A stretch of DNA of 64,000 nt, from positions 1-64,000 of the forward strand of contig CAIQNN010000007.1 in NCBI GenBank assembly GCA_903873185.1, in the 5' to 3' direction. How positions within the stretch are numbered: the stretch's first letter is position 1; every line of letters starts with the position of its first letter. Source of the stretch: an uncultured Actinomycetes bacterium (lineage in GTDB: Bacteria; Actinomycetota; Actinomycetes; Nanopelagicales; Nanopelagicaceae). Below the pieces are notes generated by a model that made no database searches, was not told the DNA's origin, and worked only from the letters and a program-made list of their open reading frames with translations. Shown one piece after another: positions 54,403-64,000 of this stretch. Position numbers and translations under genes: made by a program.

Positions 54403-55714
54403 GGTCCCCATCTTTCCACACCAGAGCAGTATCTCGAGAGATCAGCACCTGGCCGGCTCGCTTACCCTCTAGCGTCAAAACTTTCAGATGAAGCCCATCG
54501 ACCACCAAGGTGTCATTTGCCTTTGGCAATCTTCCGAGGGCATGCATTACATAGCCACCTACAGTTTCATAGGGACCTTCCGGCAGTTTCATTCCGGTTT
54601 CATCAAGTAGATCTTCAAGTGAGATCAGGGCATCGACTTCGAAATCGTCGGTGCCAAGTTGTGGTGTTACCTCATCAACTTCGATGTCATATTCATCCTG
54701 AATATCGCCGATTAAAGTCTCGACTAAATCTTCTAGTGTGACTATCCCATCCGTCCCGCCGTACTCATCCAAAACAATTGCGATGTGGTGTCGTTTGGCT
54801 CGCATTTCAGTTAGTGCTGGGAGCACGCCTTTTGTACCTGGCAAGAACAGAACTGGGCGAATGAAATCCATTACCATCGCAGTAGGTGAAGGCGCATTTA
54901 CCTGACTATTTAATAGATCGCGAACATGGATGAAACCGATTACTTCATCGCTGCTTCCTCGAACAACTGGATAACGGGAATGAGATTTTTCAACCGCGTT
55001 CTTGATAGCTTCACTAATCGGCAAGCTGGCATCGAAAAAGTCCACTTCAGTCCGAGGCACCATAATTTCATGAAGCGACATCTCGCTGGCATTGAATACT
55101 TCTTCGACAATGTCCCGCTCTTCTTCGGTCAGAGCTGCGTGGCCGGTAACCAGATCAACCAGCTCAGCTTCGGAGATTTCGCTTCGACGTTCCATAGAAC
55201 TAAGGCCAAAGATTTTTACGACGGTATCGGTTGATTTTGATAGCAGCCAGATGGCTGGGCGGAAGATCTTTGCAATGCGGTCGATTGATGGCGCCGAAGC
55301 CAGAGCAATCTCTTCAGTACGAATCAGAGCCAGTCGCTTTGGAACCAGTTCGCCAAATACCAATGAGAAGTAGGCGATGACCACCGTCAAACCAATCAAT
55401 GACAAAGTGGTACTAAGACCATGCGAAAGTCCCAAATCCTCTAGGCGAGGAATTACATACTTACCTAATCGCTCCGAACCCAATGCGGCGGAGAGGAAAC
55501 CACAGAAGGTGACGCCGACCTGGGCGGCAGCCAGAAAGCGATTTGGGTTCTTGGCCAAAAGTGCCACGCGAGCGCCACGATGGCCCCGTCCTTCAAGCTG
55601 GCGAACCTGGGAATCTCGCAGCGAGATCAGAGCGATCTCGGCCGCCACGAAGAGCCCGGCCAGGACGATAAAGAAGAAGACCAGGGCGCAGTCGCGAAGG
55701 ACGCTGAAGAGCAT
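54386..55714 (-). CDS. HlyC/CorC (CNNM-type) membrane protein with CBS domains
   Basis: A 442-residue protein. A DUF21/CNNM membrane domain (about 1-185, [20 protein letters not shown]) is followed by a CBS pair (about 205-325, [18 protein letters not shown]) and a CorC_HlyC domain (about 345-425, [18 protein letters not shown]). CNNM/CorC proteins are linked to Mg2+ efflux. A TACCCT box 6 bases before the ATG suggests leaderless expression. It overlaps trpS downstream. Confidence 0.88.
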   Translation of the reverse strand: MLFSVLRDCALVFFFIVLAGLFVAAEIALISLRDSQVRQLEGRGHRGARVALLAKNPNRFLAAAQVGVTFCGFLSAALGSERLGKYVIPRLEDLGLSHGLSTTLSLIGLTVVIAYFSLVFGELVPKRLALIRTEEIALASAPSIDRIAKIFRPAIWLLSKSTDTVVKIFGLSSMERRSEISEAELVDLVTGHAALTEEERDIVEEVFNASEMSLHEIMVPRTEVDFFDASLPISEAIKNAVEKSHSRYPVVRGSSDEVIGFIHVRDLLNSQVNAPSPTAMVMDFIRPVLFLPGTKGVLPALTEMRAKRHHIAIVLDEYGGTDGIVTLEDLVETLIGDIQDEYDIEVDEVTPQLGTDDFEVDALISLEDLLDETGMKLPEGPYETVGGYVMHALGRLPKANDTLVVDGLHLKVLTLEGKRAGQVLISRDTALVWKDGDHDSNS

Positions 55715-55720
55715 GGTTTA

Positions 55721-55726
55721 AGGGTA
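55721..55726 (-). promoter_or_regulatory. Putative -10 box for leaderless CorC-like transcript
   Basis: TACCCT on the minus strand, ending 6 bases before the ATG at 55714. Confidence 0.4.
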
Positions 55727-55821
55727 TCGGTAGCCGAGGCGCACTTCCGTTCAGAGCCCTTTCTGCTCTAATCTTGCCCTGCACTCATCAGAGTGAGTTT
55801 TACCTTCATCCAACGGATCGT

Positions 55822-55848
55822 CGGGCACGTACCTGCCCGGAGAAGGAG
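55822..55848 (+). promoter_or_regulatory. Leader hairpin and strong ribosome site of the sugar ABC ATPase gene
   Basis: CGGGCA-N6-TGCCCG (55822-55839) lies directly before AGAAGGAG (55841-55848), which is 9 bases before the ATG at 55858. A TAATCT box at 55769-55774 and the dyad CACTC-ATCA-GAGTG (55782-55795) lie further upstream and may be the promoter and an operator. Confidence 0.45.
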
Positions 55849-55857
55849 TCATTTCAC

Positions 55858-56943
55858 ATGGCCTCAGTCGTATTTGATCAAGCATCCCGAATCTATCCCG
55901 GCACAACTAAGCCTGCGGTAGATAAATTAGATCTCGTCGTAAATGATGGCGAATTTCTTGTCCTAGTTGGCCCATCAGGTTGCGGTAAGTCCACCTCCCT
56001 TCGAATGTTGGCCGGCTTGGAAGAGATCGACACTGGCGCAATCCGAATTGGCGACCGCGATGTAACTAACGTGGCACCTAAAGATCGCGATATCGCAATG
56101 GTCTTCCAGTCCTACGCTCTCTATCCGCACATGTCAGTCGCTGAAAACATGGGCTTTGCCCTGAAGATTGCTGGCGTTGCCAAAGAAGAGCGCGATCGCC
56201 GCGTATTAGAAGCAGCAAAGCTTCTGGACCTAGAGCCATACCTTGAGCGAAAGCCAAAGGCGCTCTCTGGTGGACAACGTCAACGAGTAGCTATGGGTCG
56301 CGCAATTGTTCGTGAACCTCAGGTCTTCTTGATGGATGAGCCACTATCTAACTTGGATGCAAAACTTCGAGTAGCGACTCGTACCCAAATCGCAGCTTTG
56401 CAACGTCGTCTTGGAATCACCACCGTTTATGTAACTCACGACCAGGTTGAAGCTATGACCATGGGTGATCGCGTTGCCGTTCTCAAAGATGGTTTGCTAC
56501 AACAAGTTGATACGCCACGTAATTTGTACGACCACCCAAATAATGCTTTCGTTGCCGGTTTCATTGGCTCTCCTGCCATGAACTTGCTGAACGCTCCAGT
56601 TTCAGGTGGCAAGGCAATGCTCGGTGACTTCGCTCTGGATGTTCCATCAGGAACTGGTCCAACAGTCACTGTTGGTATCCGTCCAGAAGGTTTCACTCCA
56701 GCAACTTCTGGTTTCCATGTCTTGGTTGAAGTTGTTGAAGAACTCGGCGCCGATGCTTTCGTTTATGGCAAGCCAGTCGATACCAACGTGAAATTTGCAC
56801 AAGCCGGCGATGAAGGCGCACAAGTAATTGTTCGCTGGGATCCAAAGAATCCACCAAAGCCAGGTTCAACTGTGACTGTTGGAGCTATTCCTACAGCCAT
56901 TCACTTATTCGATGCTGAGACTGGGCTTCGAATCACGAAGTAA
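55858..56943 (+). CDS. ABC transporter ATPase, MsmK/UgpC type
   Basis: A 361-residue importer ATPase for carbohydrates. GPSGCGKSTSLRMLAGLE, LSGGQRQRVAMGRA and FLMDEPLSNLDAKLR define the NBD; the C-terminal OB-like regulatory domain (about 240-361) is typical of MalK/MsmK/UgpC. No permease or binding-protein gene is nearby, so it probably serves several sugar transporters elsewhere in the genome, as MsmK does. The frame is open upstream to 55774, but ATG 55858 has the ribosome site. Confidence 0.92.
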   Translation: MASVVFDQASRIYPGTTKPAVDKLDLVVNDGEFLVLVGPSGCGKSTSLRMLAGLEEIDTGAIRIGDRDVTNVAPKDRDIAMVFQSYALYPHMSVAENMGFALKIAGVAKEERDRRVLEAAKLLDLEPYLERKPKALSGGQRQRVAMGRAIVREPQVFLMDEPLSNLDAKLRVATRTQIAALQRRLGITTVYVTHDQVEAMTMGDRVAVLKDGLLQQVDTPRNLYDHPNNAFVAGFIGSPAMNLLNAPVSGGKAMLGDFALDVPSGTGPTVTVGIRPEGFTPATSGFHVLVEVVEELGADAFVYGKPVDTNVKFAQAGDEGAQVIVRWDPKNPPKPGSTVTVGAIPTAIHLFDAETGLRITK

Positions 56944-56953
56944 TTAGCTAACT

Positions 56954-56986
56954 AAAAAAGCCCCGACAAATGGTCGGGGCTTTTTT
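56954..56986. terminator. Bidirectional intrinsic terminator between the ABC ATPase and icd
   Basis: A perfect 8-base stem, GCCCCGAC (56960-56967) and GTCGGGGC (56973-56980), with a 5-base loop, flanked by A6 and T6. It serves both convergent genes. Confidence 0.95.
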
Positions 56987-56998
56987 ATTAAATATTAG

Positions 56999-58213
56999 TT
57001 AGGCCATCGCAACTTTCAGATTCTCATCGATCGAAGCCAAGAAATCTTGCGTAGTCTGCCAAGGGGCATCAGGTGAGATGAGGATGGCAAGATCCTTTGT
57101 CATCTTTCCGGATTCAACCGTCTCGATACAAATACGCTCAAGGGTCGCCGAGAATTTTGCTAGTTCAGGATTGTTATCCAACTTCGCCCGATGCGAGAGC
57201 CCTTGGGTCCAAGCAAAGATGGAAGCGATTGGGTTGGTCGAGGTTGGCTTACCTTGCTGATGCATTCGGTAGTGACGAGTCACAGTTCCGTGTGCTGCTT
57301 CAGCTTCAACAGTGCGACCATCTGGACTCATCAATACGCTGGTCATCAAACCAAGTGAGCCATAACCTTGAGCAACGGTGTCGGATTGAACATCACCGTC
57401 ATAGTTCTTACAGGCCCATACATAGCCGCCCGGCCAGCGAAGCGCCGTTGCAACCATGTCATCGATCAAACGATGCTCGTATTCAATGCCGGCAGCTTGG
57501 AACTTATCCTTGAATTCGGCATCAAAAACTTCAGCAAAGAGGTCTTTGAAGCGGCCATCGTAAGCTTTCAAGATTGTGTTTTTGGTGGATAGGTAAACCG
57601 GGTACTTGCGATTAAGACCGTAGTTCATTGATGCTCGGGCAAAGTCGCGGATCGATTCATCCAAGTTGTACATACCCATAGCAACACCAGAGCCAGGGAA
57701 ATCGAAGACATTGAATTCCATTGGAGCGGAGCCATCGGTTGGTGTGAAGGTCATCGTTAGTTTTCCGGCTGAAGGAACGCGAAAATCTGTGGCCTTGTAT
57801 TGATCACCGAAAGCGTGACGGCCGATAACGATTGGCTTGGTCCAGTGTGGAACTAAACGTGGAACATTGCTGATGATGATTGGCTCACGAAAAATCACGC
57901 CGCCCAAAATATTGCGAACCGTTCCGTTAGGTGACTTCCACATCTGCTTCAAACCGAACTCTTCTACTCGAGCTTCATCTGGTGTGATCGTCGCGCACTT
58001 AACGCCGACACCATGCTTTTGGATGGCATAAGCAGAATCGATAGTTACCTGATCGTTGGTGGCATCACGATGTTCAATTCCGAGATCGTAATATTCAAGA
58101 TTCACATCCAAATAAGGAAGAATTAGTTGGTCTTTGATGAATTGCCAGATAATTCTGGTCATCTCATCGCCATCTAGTTCGACGACTGTTCCCGTTACCT
58201 TGATCTTTGACAT
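56999..58213 (-). CDS. icd: NADP-dependent isocitrate dehydrogenase
   Basis: A 404-residue homodimeric, eukaryote-like (type II) IDH that converts isocitrate to 2-oxoglutarate. [14 protein letters not shown] at the start, the substrate motif SPNGTVRN, and the NADP loop [15 protein letters not shown] are diagnostic. AGGACGAGAT precedes the ATG. It follows mdh by 38 bases in one TCA-cycle unit. The 3' end is closed by the bidirectional terminator. Confidence 0.95.
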   Translation of the reverse strand: MSKIKVTGTVVELDGDEMTRIIWQFIKDQLILPYLDVNLEYYDLGIEHRDATNDQVTIDSAYAIQKHGVGVKCATITPDEARVEEFGLKQMWKSPNGTVRNILGGVIFREPIIISNVPRLVPHWTKPIVIGRHAFGDQYKATDFRVPSAGKLTMTFTPTDGSAPMEFNVFDFPGSGVAMGMYNLDESIRDFARASMNYGLNRKYPVYLSTKNTILKAYDGRFKDLFAEVFDAEFKDKFQAAGIEYEHRLIDDMVATALRWPGGYVWACKNYDGDVQSDTVAQGYGSLGLMTSVLMSPDGRTVEAEAAHGTVTRHYRMHQQGKPTSTNPIASIFAWTQGLSHRAKLDNNPELAKFSATLERICIETVESGKMTKDLAILISPDAPWQTTQDFLASIDENLKVAMA

Positions 58214-58251
58214 ATCTCGTCCTTCTTATCCGGGTTAATGGTTCCTATAAA

Positions 58252-59208
58252 TTAGAGATCTTTTACGTCAGCTTGCTTTGCGCGTACTGCTTCGGCAGCT
58301 GCCTTTAGTGCAGAAAGTTCGGAGTCAGTTAAATTACCTTCAACGACTTTACGAATTCCGGTCTTACCGATTTCGGCTTCAACGCCAAGATAAACACCGC
58401 TAATTCCATATTCGCCATCGACCCAAGCACAGACTGGCATCACTGCGCCAGAATCTTCGATTACGGCCTTTGCCATTCGAGCGGCAGCAGCTGATGGGGC
58501 GTAGTAAGCCGAACCAGTTTTTAATAACGCGACAACTTCAGCACCGCCATTGCGGGTGCGATCTACAAGTTCAGCGATATCGGATTCACTCAAGAATGTT
58601 GTAAGTGGTTGACCATTTACTAAGCAACGGCTTGGGACTGGAACCATCGTGTCGCCATGGGAACCAAGTGTCAGAGTTTTTACTGAACTGACGGGTACGG
58701 CGAGTTTTTCAGCCACGAAGTAGGTAAAGCGAGCGGTATCTAACATTCCAGCTTGACCCATGACGCGATTCTTTGGGAATGCGGTTGCAAGTTGAGTAAG
58801 CGCAGTCATTTCATCCAGTGGATTTGAAACCACGATGATGACAGCTTGAGGTGAATGCTTAGCAATATTTTCAGCAACGCCGCGAACGATCCCGGCATTG
58901 ACTCCAATTAGATCCATGCGGCTCATACCTGGTTTGCGAGGTAAGCCAGCAGTAATAACTACAACGTCGGAGTTGGCAGTTGCTTCATAGCCCGCGCCAT
59001 CCGCAGTGGTAGTTGCTCCGATTACCTTGGTTTCGAAACCTTCGATGGAGCGCGACTGATTCATGTCGAGCGCCAAGCCTTCAGGTTTGCCTTCGACAAT
59101 ATCGGTCAAGACCACGGTCTCAAAGATGTCGTATTCGGCTAAGCGAAGTGCAGTGGTAGAGCCATAGAAACCAGCTCCGACTACGGTTACTTTTCCAGAT
59201 CTGCTCAT
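58252..59208 (-). CDS. mdh: Malate dehydrogenase (lactate dehydrogenase-like type)
   Basis: A 318-residue NAD-dependent enzyme. VTVVGAGFYGSTTALRLAE is the Rossmann loop, and the Asp in VVLTDI selects NAD over NADP. GLPRKPGMSRMDL holds the substrate-selecting Arg, and LGSHGDTMV the catalytic His; together they argue for malate rather than lactate. ATG at 59208 has GAGAGGGAAAA upstream; the frame open to 59283 is not used. Between DUF3017 and icd. Confidence 0.93.
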   Translation of the reverse strand: MSRSGKVTVVGAGFYGSTTALRLAEYDIFETVVLTDIVEGKPEGLALDMNQSRSIEGFETKVIGATTTADGAGYEATANSDVVVITAGLPRKPGMSRMDLIGVNAGIVRGVAENIAKHSPQAVIIVVSNPLDEMTALTQLATAFPKNRVMGQAGMLDTARFTYFVAEKLAVPVSSVKTLTLGSHGDTMVPVPSRCLVNGQPLTTFLSESDIAELVDRTRNGGAEVVALLKTGSAYYAPSAAAARMAKAVIEDSGAVMPVCAWVDGEYGISGVYLGVEAEIGKTGIRKVVEGNLTDSELSALKAAAEAVRAKQADVKDL

Positions 59209-59234
59209 TTTTCCCTCTCGATCACAGTTGAATA

Positions 59235-59480
59235 TTACTTGGCATGGGGCAGGGTCAACGCCACGGCAAAGAGCACCAGGCAAAGGCCCATCGGTATGAA
59301 AAGCTCGATTCGGCGACGTGGTACCGATCGAAAATATTTAATTAGAGCGTAAGTCCCGGTTCCCAAGGCGAGGAAGATCGCACCAGTTCGCACACCGCCA
59401 AAAACGCCGATAGTTCCACCAGTCACAATGAGAATTAGAGCTACCACTCGCAGCCGGCTCATTCCCAAAGAGTTAATCAT
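59235..59480 (-). CDS. DUF3017 small membrane protein
   Basis: An 81-residue protein with three hydrophobic segments (about 11-29, 32-48 and 58-76) and a basic cytoplasmic loop ([10 protein letters not shown]). It follows folD, as Rv3355c follows folD (Rv3356c) in M. tuberculosis, supporting the DUF3017 call. Start ATGA overlaps the folD stop. Function unknown. Confidence 0.8.
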   Translation of the reverse strand: MINSLGMSRLRVVALILIVTGGTIGVFGGVRTGAIFLALGTGTYALIKYFRSVPRRRIELFIPMGLCLVLFAVALTLPHAK

Positions 59481-60316
59481 TGGCGAGCGGCGGCCATTTC
59501 AACGACATTGGTAAGCAGCATCGCCCGAGTCATTGGGCCGACGCCGCCGGGCATCGGTGCTACATATGAAGCAACTTCTAAAACACTAGGGTGAACATCA
59601 CCGAGCAAGCCAGCTGGTGTTCTGGTAATTCCGACATCAAGAACAACTGCACCAGATTTAATCATTGCCTTAGTTAAGAAATGCGCCTGACCAATAGCTG
59701 CAATCACGATGTCGGCGTTAAGAGTGTGGCGCAGAACATCTTTGGTAGCAGTGTGAGTAATGGTGACCGTTGCATCATCACCTTTGCGGCTAAGTAATAA
59801 CCCGAGCGGGCGACCAACCGTTAATCCCCGGCCCATGACTACGACCTCGGCGCCTCTGGTGGAAATGTTGTAGCGGTGAAGAAGTTCAACTATGCCTCTG
59901 GGGGTGCAGGGAAGCGGTGCAGCTTCTCCGATAACTAACTTTCCTAAATTCAGCGGGTGAAGTCCATCGGCATCTTTATCGGGATCAATACTCTCTAGAA
60001 CTTTATTGGCCGAAATACCCTTTGGGACTGGAAGTTGCACGATATAGCCGGTGCATTCTTTGCTCTCATTTAAATCTTTAATGGCAGCTAAGACATCGGC
60101 CTCGCTGGCAGATGCTGGGAGGTCAACCCGAATCGAGGTGATTCCAACTTCAGCGCAATCGCGATGTTTGCCCGCTACATATGATTGTGATCCAGGGTCT
60201 TCGCCAACTAGAACGGTGCCAAGGCCTGGCTTTACGGCCATCTCCGCGACTCGAACTTTTAGCTCTAATTTGATCGCAGCAGCAGTGGCTTTGCCATCTA
60301 GTATTTGCGCGCTCAC
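59477..60316 (-). CDS. folD: Bifunctional methylenetetrahydrofolate dehydrogenase/cyclohydrolase
   Basis: A 279-residue enzyme that interconverts 5,10-methylene- and 10-formyl-tetrahydrofolate with [18 protein letters not shown] has the catalytic Lys; [21 protein letters not shown] and [10 protein letters not shown] are present. The 10-formyl-THF made here feeds PurN and PurH, whose genes lie immediately upstream. Confidence 0.95.
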   Translation of the reverse strand: MSAQILDGKATAAAIKLELKVRVAEMAVKPGLGTVLVGEDPGSQSYVAGKHRDCAEVGITSIRVDLPASASEADVLAAIKDLNESKECTGYIVQLPVPKGISANKVLESIDPDKDADGLHPLNLGKLVIGEAAPLPCTPRGIVELLHRYNISTRGAEVVVMGRGLTVGRPLGLLLSRKGDDATVTITHTATKDVLRHTLNADIVIAAIGQAHFLTKAMIKSGAVVLDVGITRTPAGLLGDVHPSVLEVASYVAPMPGGVGPMTRAMLLTNVVEMAAARQ

Positions 60317-60367
60317 GCCGCCATCTTAATGGAGCCAAGTTGACGTGGAATCTCGCGTAAGTGTGAT

Positions 60368-61915
60368 TTAAGAGTGAGAGAAATGTCTAACTCCAGTGAA
60401 AAACATTGCAACATTGCTTGCTTTGGCGGCGGCGATTACCTCTTCATCTCGGATGCTGCCACCTGGCTGAACTACCGCGCTCACGCCAGCAGCAATCAAA
60501 ATTTCAAGGCCGTCGGCAAAAGGAAAGAAGGCATCGCTTGCGGCGACGCTACCTGTGGCGCGTTCACCAGCTCGTCGAACTGCCAAGATGGCCGAATCCA
60601 CCCGGTTCACCTGACCCATCCCTACTCCGACCGATGCTCCCGATTTGGCCAGTAAAATCGCATTGCTTTTCACGGCCCTTACCGAGCGCCAGGCAAAGAG
60701 TAAATCTTGCAAAACCTCTTCGCTTACTGGATCCCCCGCCACCTGCTGCCAAGACGAGGCGGCATCGCCAGGAGCGTCAATCTGATCTGAAGTTTGAATT
60801 AATAGGCCACCAGATATTGGTCGAAGTTCTTCGGCAGGGAGCGAATATCCAGGAATGACCATAATCCGGATATTTGGTTTCTTAGATAAAAGTTCGATTG
60901 CCGCTTCTTCAAATGCCGGAGCGATTATTACTTCGGTGAAGATGGTTGCAACTTTCGTCGCCATTTCAAGGGTCACTTCACGATTGGCGGCAATCACGCC
61001 CCCAAACGCAGAAACCGGGTCACACTCGTGCGCCTTCAAATGTGCCTGAGCAATTGTCGGGGCAACTGCAATCCCACATGGATTGGCATGTTTTATTATC
61101 GCAACGCAAGGTTCGGCATGATCGTATGCTGCGCGGATTGCCGCATCGCCGTCGGTGTAGTTGTTGAATGACATCTCTTTGCCGTGCAATTGCTTTGCAT
61201 TGGCGATTCCAACTGTTCCACCTATGGAACTGTGAAATAGGGCGGCGCCTTGATGAGGATTTTCGCCGTAGCGAAGATCAGCGCTCTTCTTCCAGATTTC
61301 ACCTTTCCAATTCTTTTCACTTTCTAACGCCGCAGCCAACCAAGTAGCGATCGCCACATCGTATTCCGCCGTCTTTCGATAAGTTTCCATCGCTAACGTT
61401 TGACGTTGCGGCAGTGTAAAGCCACCGTTTTCAATTGCTGTCATCAACAATGGATATTGGGTGGGGTCAGAAATTACCGCAACCGAATTGTGATTCTTGG
61501 CTGCGCCTCGGAGCATGCTGGGGCCGCCAATATCAATTTGTTCAATACATTCGGCAAACTCTGCGCCCGATGCAATGGTTTCGGTAAACGGATACAAATT
61601 AATAACTACCAAATCGAAAGTTTCAATATTATGTTCTGCAAGTTGCCGAAGGTGATCCGGATCGGATTGATCGGCGAGCAAGCCGCCGTGAATACGTGGG
61701 TGAAGCGTCTTTACTCGGCCACCTAGCATTTCCGGAAAGCCGGTGTATTCCTCTACGGGTGTGACTGGAATTCCCGCGGCTAGTAATGTCTTCGCAGTCG
61801 AACCAGTTGAAAGCAATTCAACGCCAGCTCGATGTAGGGCAACGCCAATCTCAACTAAGCCAACTTTGTTGTAAACGCTGATAAGTGCTCGCCGCAGTGG
61901 CTTCCGATCGGTCAT
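60368..61915 (-). CDS. purH: AICAR formyltransferase/IMP cyclohydrolase
   Basis: A 515-residue bifunctional enzyme for the last two steps of IMP synthesis. The N-terminal cyclohydrolase has [11 protein letters not shown] and [14 protein letters not shown]; the C-terminal transferase has [10 protein letters not shown] and [10 protein letters not shown]. It overlaps purN by 4 bases and precedes folD by 51 bases. Confidence 0.95.
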   Translation of the reverse strand: MTDRKPLRRALISVYNKVGLVEIGVALHRAGVELLSTGSTAKTLLAAGIPVTPVEEYTGFPEMLGGRVKTLHPRIHGGLLADQSDPDHLRQLAEHNIETFDLVVINLYPFTETIASGAEFAECIEQIDIGGPSMLRGAAKNHNSVAVISDPTQYPLLMTAIENGGFTLPQRQTLAMETYRKTAEYDVAIATWLAAALESEKNWKGEIWKKSADLRYGENPHQGAALFHSSIGGTVGIANAKQLHGKEMSFNNYTDGDAAIRAAYDHAEPCVAIIKHANPCGIAVAPTIAQAHLKAHECDPVSAFGGVIAANREVTLEMATKVATIFTEVIIAPAFEEAAIELLSKKPNIRIMVIPGYSLPAEELRPISGGLLIQTSDQIDAPGDAASSWQQVAGDPVSEEVLQDLLFAWRSVRAVKSNAILLAKSGASVGVGMGQVNRVDSAILAVRRAGERATGSVAASDAFFPFADGLEILIAAGVSAVVQPGGSIRDEEVIAAAKASNVAMFFTGVRHFSHS

Positions 61916-62478
61916 TGCTCCCCCGTGTCTAATAGCTTTTTAAGCGTCTCGACAATGAGAATTCGCTCCTGAATCTTAATGCGTTCATGCAACTCTGATT
62001 GGCTATCGCCGGGAAGGACTGGAACTTCGACTTGTTTGATTATCGGGCCAGTATCAACACCTTCATCAACCCAATGAACGGTAGTCCCAGTCACTGAGAC
62101 ACCTGCAGCTAAGGCATCACGGACTGCATGCGCTCCAGGGAAAGATGGCAAAAGTGCCGGATGAGTATTTAAAACTTTAAATCGGCGCACAAATTCTGGT
62201 GCCAGGATTCGCATAAACCCAACGCTAACTACTAAATCTGGTTCGTGATCTGCAACCAAGTTAAGCAGGCTCTGGTTCCACTGTTTGCGATCGGGGCCAA
62301 GAGGTAGATAGTGGCTGTCAACGTCGTGCGACTTAGCTCGCACCAAACTTTGGGAATCTTTATCGGATATCAAGGCAACAATTTCAAGCTCTAACTCGCC
62401 CGAATCAACAGCGCCAAATATCGCCTCGGCTATGGAACCAGAGCCGGATGAAAGAATCAGGATTTTCTTTTTAGCCAC
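61912..62478 (-). CDS. purN: Phosphoribosylglycinamide formyltransferase
   Basis: A 188-residue GAR transformylase using 10-formyl-THF. [15 protein letters not shown] is the phosphate-binding start; [18 protein letters not shown] and [16 protein letters not shown] hold the catalytic His and Asp. GTG at 62478 overlaps the end of DUF6350; TTG at 62487 is an alternative. Cotranscribed with purH. Confidence 0.94.
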   Translation of the reverse strand: MAKKKILILSSGSGSIAEAIFGAVDSGELELEIVALISDKDSQSLVRAKSHDVDSHYLPLGPDRKQWNQSLLNLVADHEPDLVVSVGFMRILAPEFVRRFKVLNTHPALLPSFPGAHAVRDALAAGVSVTGTTVHWVDEGVDTGPIIKQVEVPVLPGDSQSELHERIKIQERILIVETLKKLLDTGEQ

Positions 62479-63562
62479 GATGAACAAACTTTCGAATGGC
62501 GGCAGGGAGATATTGAAAAAATGCAGCTGCTACAAATAGCGCTAACAAAAGTTCGCTCGGTAATTTCCACCAATCAGTCCCGACTGGGGTTAAAGCCTGA
62601 GTTACCAGCGAGCCAGAGTTTAAGAAAGCTGCCAACGACAATATTAAGAAACAAAAGAGCGCAATTTTTCCGAGGGATATCTGGCGCTTTGCCAATGTAG
62701 AAAAACTTCGATTAATGTGAAAGACCATTAAAGCGGCAACTGCCAGAATTAAACTAAGACCGTAAATTGCGGTTGGATGTTTTCCAGTGGGCAAAGCCGC
62801 GAGTAGCGGAATGGCTGGTATTTCTCGTAAGTTGAAATGAAAGGGAGAAATCGAAGTTGCCGCACCTAACGAGAATCCAAGGCCACCAAAATATGAGATG
62901 GCACTGATTGCAAGGTTAGGCAGATAGAGGATTTGCAGGAGTAAGAACAGGGCACCGCCGATCCAACCTGGTGCGATAACTGTCGTTAAATCTTTGACTA
63001 TTTGGTAATGAGCAATAAGTGATATCCCTACCGCGAGAGCGCCAAGCCCCCATAACGCTAAAAGTAAGTAGCTTGGGATGCGAAACTTACGAAAGAATGA
63101 ATGGTCAAAGTCCAGCGTGGAAAGTAAGCCAATTCCCAAAGTAAATGGCGCCGCCAAAGACCAGATTGGATGCACTCCTCTGGTGCTAGCTAGAAATGCA
63201 ATCAGGGTGGCTAGCGTGGAATACCAAAACAAGAAGAAGATCCGGGCAGCTCGAATCTGAGAAATCTCCGCCGTCAATCGCCGAAAGCTATTGCGCAACA
63301 CCAACCACGGAAAGATCACGGCGCCAATCGGCAAGAAAGTTAGGGCACCCAATGATTGGTTCGGCGGGATTAGTAATTTTAACGGTACCAAGTGCGCACC
63401 AAGCCAGAGCCACAACGCAGCACGAACCGGGTCGGTGGTGTTCCCTGCTGAACTACCCGCCGTTGCCCAAGCTATCAAGGCAATGAAAGCGAGCGGAAAA
63501 AGAAGAAGCGCAACACTTCGCATCGCCTGTTGGAGCGAAAGCAAAATGATGCGCTTAGGCAT
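62471..63562 (-). CDS. DUF6350 polytopic membrane protein
   Basis: A 363-residue protein with about ten predicted spans and no recognisable transport motif. Location between sucD and purN is characteristic of DUF6350 genes in Actinobacteria. It starts 4 bases after sucD. Function unknown; the fixed synteny suggests an envelope role rather than one in purine synthesis. Confidence 0.75.
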   Translation of the reverse strand: MPKRIILLSLQQAMRSVALLLFPLAFIALIAWATAGSSAGNTTDPVRAALWLWLGAHLVPLKLLIPPNQSLGALTFLPIGAVIFPWLVLRNSFRRLTAEISQIRAARIFFLFWYSTLATLIAFLASTRGVHPIWSLAAPFTLGIGLLSTLDFDHSFFRKFRIPSYLLLALWGLGALAVGISLIAHYQIVKDLTTVIAPGWIGGALFLLLQILYLPNLAISAISYFGGLGFSLGAATSISPFHFNLREIPAIPLLAALPTGKHPTAIYGLSLILAVAALMVFHINRSFSTLAKRQISLGKIALFCFLILSLAAFLNSGSLVTQALTPVGTDWWKLPSELLLALFVAAAFFQYLPAAIRKFVHRG

Positions 63563-63566
63563 CTAC

Positions 63567-64000
63567 TTATCCGTTAAGAATTTTGCGCATTAGCGCCGCA
63601 GTCTCGCTCGGGGTTTTACCCACTGCGACACCAACAGCTTCTAGGGCTTCCTTCTTTGCAGCAGCCGTCCCAGAGGAGCCAGAAACAATGGCGCCAGCGT
63701 GGCCCATTGTCTTTCCTTCTGGGGCAGTGAATCCAGCTACATAACCGACAACTGGTTTGGTCACATATTCGCCGATAAAGGCAGCCGCACGCTCTTCGGC
63801 ATCGCCGCCGATCTCACCGATCATGACGATTGCATCGGTATCTGGGTCATCTTGAAAAGCGCGAAGACAATCGATGTGAGTAGTTCCGATGATTGGATCG
63901 CCACCAATTCCGACCGCGGTGCTGAAACCAAAATCGCGAAGCTCGTACATCATTTGATAAGTCAGCGTTCCAGACTTGGAAACCAAACCAATTCGACCTG
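63567..64000 (-). CDS. sucD: Succinyl-CoA synthetase alpha subunit, C-terminal part (cut by window edge)
   Basis: The C-terminal 143 residues or so. [41 protein letters not shown] and the phosphohistidine loop GHAGAIVSG identify it. The enzyme links succinyl-CoA cleavage to ATP or GTP formation in the TCA cycle. The N-terminal CoA-binding domain is outside the window. Leads into DUF6350, the purine genes, mdh and icd on the same strand. Confidence 0.95.
   Translation of the reverse strand, partial: GRIGLVSKSGTLTYQMMYELRDFGFSTAVGIGGDPIIGTTHIDCLRAFQDDPDTDAIVMIGEIGGDAEERAAAFIGEYVTKPVVGYVAGFTAPEGKTMGHAGAIVSGSSGTAAAKKEALEAVGVAVGKTPSETAALMRKILNG

Noticed and set aside
1-64000. tRNA genes, rRNA, insertion sequences, prophage, CRISPR arrays, replication origin
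   Set aside because: The gaps between genes are all shorter than 200 bases, and reading them showed no cloverleaf, transposase, repeat array or DnaA-box cluster.

Overview
The window comes from an actinobacterium with a small, tightly packed genome of moderate to low GC. The actinobacterial signs are a WhiB2-type iron-sulfur regulator, the mycothiol gene mshB, the actinobacteria-restricted small families DUF3499, DUF3107, DUF3117, DUF3017, DUF6113 and DUF6350, an acyl-CoA carboxylase with an epsilon subunit, and actinobacterial-type DapD. Low GC, intergenic gaps all below 200 bases, many 4-base gene overlaps and a strong nucleoside-scavenging locus fit streamlined freshwater lineages such as the acI / Nanopelagicales group. 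That placement is an inference from gene content. No tRNA, rRNA, IS element, prophage, CRISPR array or recent-transfer island was found; almost everything is core metabolism or housekeeping. No stretch of more than 300 bases lacks a gene.

Layout. 1-7.8 kb (minus): phosphomannomutase (cut by the left edge), DUF3499, DUF5719, a 1036-residue membrane glycosyltransferase, whiB2, a mannose-1-phosphate guanylyltransferase and dapC; this is the mannose-donor and cell-surface glycan block. 7.8-12.9 kb: ferredoxin, Rv0428c-like acetyltransferase, cysS, DUF6113, mshB, a TetR regulator and DUF3107. 12.9-24.3 kb is one unbroken minus-strand run, in transcription order pepA, O-methyltransferase, htrA, tatB, mrp, MgtE-like sensor, NRAMP transporter, EamA exporter, PHP phosphatase, marC, MpaB-like oxygenase and a ParA-like ATPase. 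24.4-30.3 kb: nhaA, DUF3117, a sigma-region-4-only protein, SRPBCC, LOG, dapD, SpoIID-like protein and a glycosyltransferase. 30.3-38.6 kb: UDP-sugar dehydrogenase, purE/purK, birA, the acyl-CoA carboxylase (accD-accE-maf-accA) and a gamma-glutamylcyclotransferase-like protein.

38.6-53.4 kb is a nucleoside uptake and catabolism island built from two converging arms. The plus arm is purine nucleoside phosphorylase, phosphohexomutase, deoC, an aldehyde dehydrogenase and a truncated aldehyde dehydrogenase. The minus arm is two BMP-family binding proteins, an ABC ATPase, two permeases, cdd, deoA and add. Together they could import nucleosides, free the bases and burn the sugar to glyceraldehyde-3-phosphate and acetate. 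53.4-64 kb: trpS, a CorC-like protein, an orphan sugar-transport ATPase, then icd, mdh, DUF3017, folD, purH, purN, DUF6350 and the 3' part of sucD (cut by the right edge), joining TCA-cycle and purine/one-carbon genes.

The most notable signals are: (1) a consistent leaderless-promoter signature, TAnnnT ending 6-7 bases before the start codon, at twelve genes; (2) two genes whose conserved coding frame extends upstream of any ATG/GTG/TTG, one with a strong Shine-Dalgarno sequence before an ATT codon; (3) convergent genes that share a 4-base stop overlap; (4) a ParA-like ATPase lacking the signature lysine, coupled to an MpaB-like oxygenase; (5) a soluble MgtE/CBS sensor coupled to an atypical NRAMP transporter; (6) loss of sigE-rseA next to htrA, with a region-4-only sigma-like protein nearby.
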